Below the pieces are notes generated by a model. It was not told where the DNA came from and did not search any database. It worked only from the letters and a program-made list of their open reading frames with translations. From Pirellulales bacterium (lineage in GTDB: Bacteria > Planctomycetota > Planctomycetia > Pirellulales > JAEUIK01), in contig JAIBBY010000015.1 in the NCBI GenBank assembly GCA_019694455.1, positions 1-64,000 on the forward strand: 64,000 nt of DNA. Reading direction: 5' to 3'. The position numbers and the translations under genes are program-made. Shown here piece after piece: positions 18,979 through 25,564 of the stretch; position 1 is the first letter of the stretch; every line of letters begins with the position of its first letter.

Positions 18979-20010
18979 CGCCCACAGGCCGAGTTTGGCC
19001 GTAGTCGGTTCGGGGATGGATTGCAGATAGCGCGCGGCCTCAGCGGGAGGCAGGTGGTCGAACCAGATTTGCTTGTCCCAGCCATCGACCTTGCCATCGT
19101 GATTGAAGTCGCCATCGGCCCAGCCACGATTCTGCGGGCTGAAGTAGTTTGCCAGCAGCGGCTGCAGATCAAGCATGTTGTTCTCGCCGTCGAGATTCGT
19201 ATCGCCGGCGTAGGTATCGAGGACGCCATAGAGCACTTCGCTGGCGAGCCATTGGTAGCCCATGCCACCGTTGGCCCATAGGTGGACATAGCCAGGATTC
19301 TGGCCGTCGTCGCTGTACCAATCTTGCCAGTTGGGCTGCGCCTGGATGCGTTGGTTCAGGTCGAGTAGATGGAAACCATAGTCCAGCGCGGTTTGGCGAA
19401 TTGCCGGATTGAACACATCGTCGATGATTTGATTGGCCGCCAAGTAAGCTGGATTGGAGGGGTGTTCGAGAATGGGCAGCAAAGTGGCAATGAAAATTTT
19501 TGGTTCCTTGCCCGCGGGTGTTTTCGCGGACTGAAGATATGTGGCGATCGTGGCCAGATTGGACAAGTAGTTAGCCTCGAGCGGAGGATTGGTCGCGGCG
19601 CGCATTGCGTCGTTCGTGCCAATCATGACCACGACGGCGTCGGGTTCCGGAGTGAGTACTTGCGGAAGCGGATACGACCCAAAAGCATCGACGGGGCCAT
19701 TGAGCGCTTCCCAGGCGAAATTGTGGAAGCGCGGGGGATTGCCGTTGGGATCGTTGGCGAGTCCGAGATAGGTGTCGCTGGTGGCGCCTCCGGAAGCAAC
19801 CGAATAGGCCTGCGCGCTGGTCACCCGCGACAAACCTTGCGTTAGCATTGCCGACTGCAAGCGGTTGGGCGCCAACCCGGTGGTAATCGAATCGCCAGTT
19901 GCCACAATGTGGAACGAGCCGTGACTCAAAACGGTCCAACACGATTGACTGAGAATCGCGATGACTGCCACGCCAAACCAATGCGCGGCTCTTTGCGCAT
20001 GAAGTGCCAT
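18892..20010 (-). CDS. Secreted SGNH/GDSL hydrolase with dockerin-like repeats and PEP-CTERM anchor
   Basis: Signal-peptide-like N-terminus (residues 1-30), then an SGNH hydrolase domain. Block I is ATGDSITTG with the nucleophile Ser, the Asn block is VVMIGTNDAM, and a late His lies in PGYVHLWANGG. Residues about 265-325 hold two Ca-binding dockerin-like loops (GDTNLDGENNMLDL and GDFNHDGKVDGWD). The tail has SIPEPTTAKLG, a hydrophobic stretch and Arg residues, a PEP-CTERM sorting signal processed by exosortase. Likely an exported esterase or carbohydrate esterase. The PEP-CTERM tail lies in the 87-base overlap with the Wzy-like gene on the other strand. Confidence 0.87.
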   Translation of the reverse strand: MALHAQRAAHWFGVAVIAILSQSCWTVLSHGSFHIVATGDSITTGLAPNRLQSAMLTQGLSRVTSAQAYSVASGGATSDTYLGLANDPNGNPPRFHNFAWEALNGPVDAFGSYPLPQVLTPEPDAVVVMIGTNDAMRAATNPPLEANYLSNLATIATYLQSAKTPAGKEPKIFIATLLPILEHPSNPAYLAANQIIDDVFNPAIRQTALDYGFHLLDLNQRIQAQPNWQDWYSDDGQNPGYVHLWANGGMGYQWLASEVLYGVLDTYAGDTNLDGENNMLDLQPLLANYFSPQNRGWADGDFNHDGKVDGWDKQIWFDHLPPAEAARYLQSIPEPTTAKLGLWALGTWLGNIAYSRWTRRAGRCRFQQPARF

Positions 20011-20189
20011 GACTCCTGCCCTTTGGCGCCCAGTGGGGCGCGTACGATCATCGATCCGCGGTCATTGCCAGAACGGAATGGCGCGGTGGACGCACTCAGT
20101 CGGCATGCGCGCCGGTCGTGAGGAACGCATGGGTGTCTACTTATCTAGACGTAATCCGGCAGGAGAATCGGACAAACCGAGAAAAGAAA

Positions 20190-20771
20190 TTAAATGCCCA
20201 TTTGCCACTGTTTGATGGCTGGGGATGGCCAAACGAGCATGAGCACATTCAGCGTGAGGTTGTCGCGCACCAAATAGAGCATCAGCAGTTCGACGACGAG
20301 GATGACGACAAGCATCCACCGCCAGCCAAGTTGCCAAGCGAGACAGAAGCCGAGTTGGGCGGCGAGGACGTCGCAGGTTGAGTTGAGAATGCTGTCGCCA
20401 AAATAATCGAGCGCAGCAGTGGCGGTGCGATAGCGTTCGATGATCGTGGGCGAGTTCTCCAGCAGCTCCCAGCACATTTCGACACAGGTGGCGGCGACGA
20501 ATCGCCAAGAAAGATTGAGCCAGCGCGCCAGTGGCAATAAGAACCAAAAGAAGAAGATGCCATGCAGCACGTGCGATGTGGTGTAGGGATCGGCAATCCA
20601 CTGCGACGTGTTCTTGGTCCAGGCGCCCGCCCAGAGGCCGAAGCCCGAGTCGCTTAGCCATTGGCGCCCCATGAGCCACAGTGTTGTTAGGAAGCTGAAC
20701 CAGATGACCGCCAGTGCGACCGTCGTGCGCCGAGTGAGCAGCGAATCGCTTGTAGCTGAAGAGATTGTCAT
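20190..20771 (-). CDS. DUF2585 (UPF0314) membrane protein
   Basis: A 193-residue integral membrane protein with about five hydrophobic helices. The conserved family core TSHVLHGIFFFWFLLPL, the ENSPTIIERYR segment and DYFGDSILNSTCDVLA all match DUF2585. The function is unknown. It lies just outside the left attachment site of the integrated element, so it is the first chromosomal gene to the left. Its start is 68 bases from the 57-bp att repeat. Confidence 0.85.
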   Translation of the reverse strand: MTISSATSDSLLTRRTTVALAVIWFSFLTTLWLMGRQWLSDSGFGLWAGAWTKNTSQWIADPYTTSHVLHGIFFFWFLLPLARWLNLSWRFVAATCVEMCWELLENSPTIIERYRTATAALDYFGDSILNSTCDVLAAQLGFCLAWQLGWRWMLVVILVVELLMLYLVRDNLTLNVLMLVWPSPAIKQWQMGI

Positions 20772-20838
20772 CGATCAGCGGCGTCTCGTCGGCGCAAAGA
20801 ATTGGCCGCGAGCAACGCGAACGCGCCAGCGGCCTGAT

Positions 20839-20895
20839 AGTACCGGAGGTGGGACTTGAACCCACACCCTCTTGCGAGGACCGGATTTTGAATCC
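20839..20895 (-). repeat. Left attachment site: 57-bp copy of the tRNA-Leu 3' part
   Basis: Identical over 57 bases to 30850-30906. It contains the anticodon loop through the 3' end of tRNA-Leu (minus-strand sense). The adjoining bases to the right do not restore a proper acceptor, D or anticodon stem. This is therefore a fragment (attL), not a functional tRNA. Confidence 0.9.
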
Positions 20896-21005
20896 ATTGG
20901 CAACCCTTCGCTCCACTATACTCCCCACCGGAAAGCACGCCAAACGCGAGGGCGGCGCAGCCGATATCCGTAGCCGCCGAGCTAGCTTCGACTGCGGAGC
21001 CTGCC

Positions 21006-21026
21006 GGATGAGTGTTATATGAGTGT
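21006..21026 (+). repeat. Left arm-type repeat of the element
   Basis: Contains two direct copies of ATGAGTGT (21008 and 21019). The 21-base segment matches 30766-30786 at 20 of 21 positions. It sits 110 bases inside the left att copy, while its partner sits about 64 bases inside the right one. Position and repetition suggest arm-type binding sites for one of the integrases. Confidence 0.65.
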
Positions 21027-21085
21027 CAGGGCGACAAGTCGACAAGGCGCCGATGGTCGCAACGTGCGGTGTATGCCGTCGCGGC

Positions 21086-21113
21086 TTGCACATCGAACGC
21101 GATTTGCTATAGG
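21086..21113 (+). promoter_or_regulatory. Possible promoter at the left end of the element
   Basis: TTGCAC (21086-21091) and TATAGG (21108-21113) with a 16-base spacer, 140 bases upstream of the first element gene. Both hexamers are only fair matches. Confidence 0.3.
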
Positions 21114-21131
21114 AGTCGCTAGGTAACGGTT

Positions 21132-21149
21132 CCGGTCCGAAAGGGCCGG
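21132..21149 (+). promoter_or_regulatory. GAAA-tetraloop hairpin in the element's left leader
   Basis: CCGGTCC-GAAA-GGGCCGG folds as a 7-bp stem (one G-T pair) capped by a GNRA tetraloop. It lies downstream of a possible promoter and 107 bases before the first gene, so it could be part of a structured leader. Confidence 0.35.
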
Positions 21150-21256
21150 GGGTCGATTGGGACGCCGATCGATTGCGAGCTAGGCAGGTGGTCGCTGACT
21201 TCTCCAGGCCAGTGACCCCTGCCAGGCTCACCATCTTAAGGCCTGGAGATTCCGCC

Positions 21257-22051
21257 ATGAGTGGTCGTCGACGGCGCGGCACGCCGCTGAATGGTTGCTC
21301 GATTCAGCAAGCGTATGAGGCCGCGCTCGAGCTGGTACGCGCGGCCGATCAAGTATCGTGGTTGGCTCGCTGTGGGAGCACCAAATCACGCCTGTTGACG
21401 GCTGACGGGCAATCGCTGGGGCGGCGGCGACTGGGCGATGCGCTCTGCGAGACGGTTCCCGTCGTGCGTTCGCGATTCTATCATGCGCTGGACGTTGGCG
21501 AGGCGTGCTTCGTCGAATCCGTCTCGGCGGCATTTCGCGCGGCGCACGCAGAGCCGGTCAAGTTTGCCGATCGACTGGCGCCCAGCTATTGCGCCATTGT
21601 GCGTGCGATTGCCGCCGAGACCAAAGTCGCGATCTTCCTGGTCGATCAACTGGCGACCCAAAAGAAGCGCTCTTTCGCGGACGTTTTCGAGTGGCACAGT
21701 CCGAGCTTGCGTTGGCCGGTATTTGAGCTGGACCAGATCGAAACGCTGCTGGAATTTGAATACCTGGCCGCCGCAAAGACCGCGGCCGAAGCGGACAAGC
21801 CCGCCAAAGCGAAGAAGCCCGCCAAAGCAAAGAAGCCGCTCTTGAAGCGCGATGCCAAGATGGAAGCGCGCGACAAGTTGATCTACGAGATGAGATGCCA
21901 TGGTGATCTGTGGAAGCTCATTCAACGCCAGGTGAACAGCGCTGCCGAATCGGAACAATGGGAACTGATTGGATCGCATACTGGGTTAAGACTTGCCGCG
22001 ACAGCGTACGCCAAACGGCACAATCGCCCGCCACTCCCCCGCCGATCGTGA
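21257..22051 (+). CDS. Hypothetical element protein with Lys/Ala-rich linker
   Basis: Unrecognised 264-residue protein. Residues 1-170 are a mixed alpha/beta or helical domain (IQQAYEAALELVRAADQVSWLARCG near the start). Residues 175-200 are a basic repeat linker (AKAKKPAKAKKP). The C-terminal 65 residues begin KMEARDKLIYEMRCHGDLW and could be a small helix-turn-helix unit. The ATG at 21257 has GGAG upstream and is preferred over a TTG at 21173. First gene of the element, followed by a 430-base non-coding repeat region. A DNA-binding role is possible, judged only from the basic linker. Confidence 0.62.
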   Translation: MSGRRRRGTPLNGCSIQQAYEAALELVRAADQVSWLARCGSTKSRLLTADGQSLGRRRLGDALCETVPVVRSRFYHALDVGEACFVESVSAAFRAAHAEPVKFADRLAPSYCAIVRAIAAETKVAIFLVDQLATQKKRSFADVFEWHSPSLRWPVFELDQIETLLEFEYLAAAKTAAEADKPAKAKKPAKAKKPLLKRDAKMEARDKLIYEMRCHGDLWKLIQRQVNSAAESEQWELIGSHTGLRLAATAYAKRHNRPPLPRRS

Positions 22052-22090
22052 GCTGATGCCCCCAAGCAGTGGGCGCCACCATGCGCGCTC
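22004..22090 (+). repeat. Degenerate 87-bp direct repeat, copy A
   Basis: About 78% identical, without gaps, to 22218-22304 (offset 214). This copy covers the last 16 codons of the first element gene plus 39 downstream bases. Copy B has no such gene end. Confidence 0.65.
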
Positions 22091-22484
22091 CTTGCGCCCG
22101 GTGTCGTTTGGTTGGCGCAATTTCGCCATGTCATGATTGAGTTTGCGCGGTTGGTCTATGCGCGCTCTTTCGCGCTCCCGGGTGGGTAGGCAGAGCAATT
22201 GGTGTATGGCCGCGGCTGCGTGCGCCTGGCGGCATAAACGCCCGCCAATCCCCTGCCGATTTCGAGCTGATGACCGGAAGCCGTGCGCGCCACCAAGCGC
22301 GCCTAGTGCGCTCCATCGCATTCATTGGCGTACTAACGCCATGCCGAGATTGATCTTGCGCGCCGGCGACCAAATCGAGTTCGCATTCGTTCGCTTTTGC
22401 TTCGTATGCGCATGAGCACGGCCTGATACTGTTTCTTCGCGAGTGCGCTGCCGCCTGTGGCGCACACCAAGGGAGGAGACCTGG
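22052..22484. other. Non-coding stretch with degenerate repeats
   Basis: This 433-base gap holds most of copy A and all of copy B of the 87-bp repeat. The open frames across it on the minus strand only reflect the repeats and high GC content. A good Shine-Dalgarno sequence for the next gene (GGGAGGAG) ends it. Confidence 0.45.
22218..22304 (+). repeat. Degenerate 87-bp direct repeat, copy B
   Basis: Partner of 22004-22090, 68 of 87 positions identical by eye. The strongest shared blocks are CGCCCGCCA, GAGCTGATG and GCGCCACCA. Confidence 0.65.
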
Positions 22485-22718
22485 ATGAATGCGCTGCTGA
22501 CGGTGTCTGACGTGGCGAGGCAGCTCTCGAACAAGCTGGGGCGCGTGATCCTGCCGCGCCATATATCGCAGCTCTATTATGATCGGCAACTGCGAGACGA
22601 TATTTGCCCGATTGTCGGCGGGCGGCGGCTGATCCCGGCCGACTACGTGCCGCAGGTGGAGGCGGCGCTGCGGCGCCATGGCTATCTGCGCCGGGCGCGC
22701 AAAGAGGCGGCGAGATGA
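22485..22718 (+). CDS. Small HTH/MerR-like protein (possible excisionase)
   Basis: A 77-residue protein starting MNALLTVSDVARQLSNKLG, which reads as a helix-turn-helix like those of MerR/AlpA/Xis-type proteins. A conserved-looking wing follows (DICPIVGGRRLIPADYV), then a basic C-terminus. The Shine-Dalgarno GGGAGGAG sits 7 bases before the ATG. Its stop overlaps the next HTH gene (ATGA), so the pair is coupled. Probably a regulator or recombination directionality factor for the element's integrases. Confidence 0.68.
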   Translation: MNALLTVSDVARQLSNKLGRVILPRHISQLYYDRQLRDDICPIVGGRRLIPADYVPQVEAALRRHGYLRRARKEAAR

Positions 22719-22981
22719 AGCTCGATCTTGAGGCTGAGGACCTGCGCCCGCTGATCGAGCAGGTGGTGGCGGCGGTGCTCGACCGGCTGCGCGCGGCCGA
22801 GACCCAGGCGGGCGGCCGACTCGGTTACCGCGAGGCGGAGGCGGCGGAGCTGCTCGGTCTGCGACCACACCAGTTGCGCGACGCGCGGCGCCGCGGAGAG
22901 ATTCACGCCACCCGGGTAGGCAAGGTGAACGTTTATCCCAGAGGCGAGCTACTTCGCCTCTTGTCAACAGAGGAGAAGTGA
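22715..22981 (+). CDS. Helix-turn-helix (excisionase-family) DNA-binding protein
   Basis: An 88-residue protein. The N-terminal 35 residues are an acidic helix (LIEQVVAAVLDRLRAAE), possibly for dimerisation. The rest is a HTH_17/excisionase-like domain: YREAEAAELLGLRPHQLRDARRRGEIHATRVGK followed by a wing with NVYPRGELLRLL. The ATG overlaps the upstream stop. A role in excision or in control of replication is likely from family and context. Confidence 0.75.
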   Translation: MKLDLEAEDLRPLIEQVVAAVLDRLRAAETQAGGRLGYREAEAAELLGLRPHQLRDARRRGEIHATRVGKVNVYPRGELLRLLSTEEK

Positions 22982-22982
22982 G

Positions 22983-23243
22983 ATGGTCCTCGCGCCGCTA
23001 CTGGAAACCTGTCGTCGATATTTGGCCACGCACAAAAAGCTGAGCGTCAGTACGCCGGAGCTGTGGGCGGCGTGGCCGCATGCAGCAAAGCTGCTGCCGG
23101 CCGAGTTGGAGCTTTTGGCGATCGAGCTTTTTTTGGCGCTGCCCGGCCAGGAGCGCGCGCGCAACCGCGAGCTGTGTGTGCGGGTGAGCCGCGCATGCTG
23201 CCACGCTGTCGCCGGCACGGCCGGCCGCATGTGCGGCGCGTGA
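22983..23243 (+). CDS. Hypothetical element protein (86 aa)
   Basis: Unrecognised protein beginning MVLAPLLETCRRYLATHKK, one base after the preceding stop. The middle is helical and hydrophobic (LLPAELELLAIELFLALPG), and the end is Cys/Arg-rich. The tight spacing with the HTH genes supports translation. No function is proposed. Confidence 0.5.
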   Translation: MVLAPLLETCRRYLATHKKLSVSTPELWAAWPHAAKLLPAELELLAIELFLALPGQERARNRELCVRVSRACCHAVAGTAGRMCGA

Positions 23244-23304
23244 CCCTGGCGACCGCCGCGCAATAGCCGCGGACGCAACAACCGCGAGAGAGAGTACCGC
23301 TACC

Positions 23305-24243
23305 ATGGCACGACCTGGACTTGAGAAACACGTCAAATTCAAAAGATTGACGCAAATGCTTGGCATGCCGCGGCCGCATGTGCGAGGGCACCTGGAGACA
23401 CTGTGGGACGTTGCATACGAGTGCGGCAACGCCGTGCTGGGAGACGCCGCCAGCGTGGAGGCGGCGGCCGAGTGGCATGGCGAAGCCGGGGTCCTGTTCG
23501 AGGCGCTGCTGCGCTGTGGCGGCCCTGGTCGAGCCGGATTCATCGCGGAATGCCCCGACCGGCCGGGTGAATATCAGGTGCATGACTTGTTTGACCACGC
23601 GCCCGAGTACGTCTTGAAGCGGCGAAAGCGCGAGGGGGAGCGGAAGGCCAGGGGGAGCGCAAGCGCCAGTGACCCGACCACGGACGACGGCGCCAAACGG
23701 CGGCGGACAGTGGCGGACAACGGCCGCCAACGGCGGACAGTGGCGGACGGCGGCGGACAACGGCGGACAACGGCAGACAACGGCGCGCCTCACGCACCCG
23801 CACCCTCAGCGCTCCCAGCACCCGCACCCACACCCAAAACTATAAAACCAGCACAATCAGCTACCCGAGTGGCTGACCAGGCTGACGAAGCTGGGAAGAA
23901 GGAATTCATTCGGAGCGAGCTGGAAGACCTCGTATCAAACATCCTCAAGAGCTGCGGCTTTGCCGGCGGAGGAAACATCTTTTGGCATGCGGCGGCGCTG
24001 CTCGAAGCGGGCGCCATCACTGGGAATGACCTGGCCGTGGCGTGCGAAGCCACGCGCCATGGGGCAAAGGAAAACGTCCCGGCCTACTTTCGCACCTGTC
24101 TCGACAAGCGATTGAAACAACGGGACGTCAGCTACGCGGAGTTGATGAAGCGGGTTCGCTGTCGAGGCGGCTGGCCGAAGGAGCGACCGAAGACGAACGG
24201 CATCGGTGTGTCGCTGGGTTCGATCGGCCGGCTGGATCGCTAG
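23305..24243 (+). CDS. Replication-organiser-like protein containing iteron-like repeats
   Basis: A 312-residue protein built like phage replication initiators. Residues 1-110 look like a winged-helix N-terminal domain (KFKRLTQMLGMPRPHVRGHLETLWDVAY ... EYQVHDLFDHAPEYV). A basic, repetitive hinge follows at about 125-165 (RRTVADNG-type 10-residue repeats). The C-terminal 110 residues are helical (HAAALLEAGAITGNDLAVACEATRHGAKENVPAYFRTCL). The hinge is encoded by a tandem 10-bp repeat that may be the replication origin, as in lambda O. The assignment rests on architecture and context, not on a recognised full-length family. Confidence 0.6.
   Translation: MARPGLEKHVKFKRLTQMLGMPRPHVRGHLETLWDVAYECGNAVLGDAASVEAAAEWHGEAGVLFEALLRCGGPGRAGFIAECPDRPGEYQVHDLFDHAPEYVLKRRKREGERKARGSASASDPTTDDGAKRRRTVADNGRQRRTVADGGGQRRTTADNGAPHAPAPSALPAPAPTPKTIKPAQSATRVADQADEAGKKEFIRSELEDLVSNILKSCGFAGGGNIFWHAAALLEAGAITGNDLAVACEATRHGAKENVPAYFRTCLDKRLKQRDVSYAELMKRVRCRGGWPKERPKTNGIGVSLGSIGRLDR
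23701..23780 (+). repeat. Eight tandem 10-bp iteron-like repeats (candidate origin)
   Basis: Eight consecutive decamers with consensus YGGCGGACAR start at 23701, 23711, 23721 and so on. Five begin CGGCGGACA or TGGCGGACA exactly; the 23721, 23741 and 23771 units deviate. The period is one helical turn and not a multiple of three, so codon-level selection alone does not explain it. A locally AT-rich stretch follows (AAAACTATAAAACC at about 23836-23849). The array lies inside the replication-like gene. Confidence 0.68.
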
Positions 24244-24253
24244 GAGCGCAACG

Positions 24254-24481
24254 ATGAACATCGGTAGTGGTCGATGGGTGGTGTTCACGCCGCATTGGGT
24301 GGTTCGATGCGCCACGCTGGTCGCCGCGCTGTCGATGGTCGAGGTGGAATTTGGCGAAGTGCATTGGTTCGGCGGGGAGCGCATTGTCGCCTATCGCGAC
24401 ACGGAAGCCGATTGGTGGCATCCCGCGGCATTTGTTTTCGCGGCGATGGACGATTCGTCGAACGATTCGCCGGACTGCTGA
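24254..24481 (+). CDS. Hypothetical element protein (75 aa)
   Basis: Unrecognised small protein starting MNIGSGRWVVFTPHWVV. It contains a beta-strand-like run (MVEVEFGEVHWFGGERIVAY) and an acidic C-terminus. A Shine-Dalgarno AGGAG overlaps the stop of the replication-like gene. The spacing and mixed composition support a real gene of unknown role. Confidence 0.6.
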   Translation: MNIGSGRWVVFTPHWVVRCATLVAALSMVEVEFGEVHWFGGERIVAYRDTEADWWHPAAFVFAAMDDSSNDSPDC

Positions 24482-24547
24482 GGGCCGATTTTCCGCGCCG
24501 CGGTGGCGTGGGCAGAAGGCAACGGAGCTTTTTGAAGGAGAACCATC

Positions 24548-24751
24548 ATGGTGACGGAAAAGGAATTCCAGCGCGAGAAGTTGCGGCGCGAGTATGCCGA
24601 GCTGCGCGAAGCGTACCAAGCGCGAGGCATTAGCGAGGCGGAATACCTGCGGAGCCGCATGGTCGATCTGGGGCTGGAGCCGCTGATTGAAGCGGCGAAC
24701 GCTGAGATTGGCGCGCTGCAATCGGCAAGAGACGTTACGACTCGGAAGTAG
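24548..24751 (+). CDS. Small helical protein, 3' end in a duplicated segment
   Basis: A 67-residue, highly charged helical protein (MVTEKEFQREKLRREYAELREAYQARG), preceded by a good GGAG site. Its last 14 codons lie in a segment repeated 190 bases downstream in the coiled-coil gene. There GAAGAAG replaces the GAAGTAG that stops this frame. The C-terminus may therefore be a fusion to a decayed copy of the neighbouring gene's start. Confidence 0.6.
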   Translation: MVTEKEFQREKLRREYAELREAYQARGISEAEYLRSRMVDLGLEPLIEAANAEIGALQSARDVTTRK

Positions 24752-24786
24752 GCCAGGCGCGAAGGGAAGATTCTGGCCGGTCGGAC
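24711..24786 (+). repeat. Imperfect direct repeat, copy 1 (coiled-coil gene remnant)
   Basis: Matches 24901-24976 at a constant 190-base offset. GCGCGCTGCAATCGG and AGATTCTGGCCGGTCGGA are the strongest blocks. It looks like a diverged copy of an early part of the downstream coiled-coil gene. Confidence 0.65.
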
Positions 24787-24848
24787 ATCGACCTAAGCCC
24801 GTCGCGACAGCACAGCAAATTCCAATCCACCCACAAGGGAGAACCAAC

Positions 24849-25376
24849 ATGCAGACAGTCCTTGATCGAAAGTCGCTTCAACAAGAACTGGGCGGAATCA
24901 GCGCGCTGCAATCGGAGCGCAGCGCGTTGATCCGGAAGAAGGCCAAGCTCGAAGGGGAGATTCTGGCCGGTCGGATGCCGACGAACGCGGTGTGGCCGAT
25001 CGACAGTGAGCTAGCGGCGCTCAACAATCGCATCGGCCGGCATGATCAGATTGTGTTGGAGCTGGTCAACTCGGCCCCCGAGGCGCTGAAGATGGAGCGG
25101 CGCGAGTTGCTGGAAGATCGCGCGGAACACTCGCGCGAGATCGAGCGACTGCGCAAGGAGCTGCAACAGCGCGATGAGGTCATCGCGCGCGACTCCGCGG
25201 CGATTGAGAACAACGGCGGATGGCCGCCCGAGCGCATCCATACGGCGGAGAAGTCGCTTGGTCGCGAAAGAGCGGAGCGCGATCGACTGCGCGACAAGCT
25301 GCGTGAGAAGGAAGCGCTTGTCGAGCAGGTCAATCACGAATTGGAGGAACAGCGAGCGCGCATGATCAACGCCTAG
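24849..25376 (+). CDS. Coiled-coil protein of the element
   Basis: A 175-residue, almost wholly alpha-helical, charged protein. Residues 5-40 and 80-170 have heptad-like spacing (ELLEDRAEHSREIERLRKEL; RERAERDRLRDKLREKEAL). A Shine-Dalgarno AGGGAG is 7 bases before the ATG. No enzyme motif is present. In phages such proteins can be scaffolding or minor tail components, but that is only a guess here. The region around codons 18-43 is duplicated upstream. Confidence 0.62.
   Translation: MQTVLDRKSLQQELGGISALQSERSALIRKKAKLEGEILAGRMPTNAVWPIDSELAALNNRIGRHDQIVLELVNSAPEALKMERRELLEDRAEHSREIERLRKELQQRDEVIARDSAAIENNGGWPPERIHTAEKSLGRERAERDRLRDKLREKEALVEQVNHELEEQRARMINA
24901..24976 (+). repeat. Imperfect direct repeat, copy 2 (within the coiled-coil gene)
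   Basis: Partner of 24711-24786; this copy is in frame and intact. Confidence 0.65.
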
Positions 25377-25564
25377 GGGCGGCCGCCTGTTCGTCGCATG
25401 GAGGGTGATTCTCGCGGAGACGTAGCGGTGTGCGGTTGAGCGGCTTGCAAGGCGGCTGTATTTCTGGCCGGCTGCCTTGGGCCGCCAACCGCATTTGATC
25501 GCAGGGACGATGCGGATCGATTGCAAAGACTGGCAAGGCAACGCCTGGATATTCGCCGCGACCA

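Noticed and set aside
20839-20930. Second tRNA gene at the left att site
   Set aside because: Only the 3' part matches; the 5' sequence does not form proper acceptor, D or anticodon stems.
20137-21282. 381-codon minus-strand ORF spanning the left att site
   Set aside because: It crosses the tRNA fragment and the element boundary and overlaps the DUF2585 gene in another frame; GC-driven open frame.
22131-22967. 278-codon minus-strand ORF
   Set aside because: Pro/Arg-rich composition opposite two HTH genes with good ribosome sites; a shadow frame.
23701-23780. CRISPR-like array
   Set aside because: The units are contiguous 10-mers without spacers and there are no cas genes.
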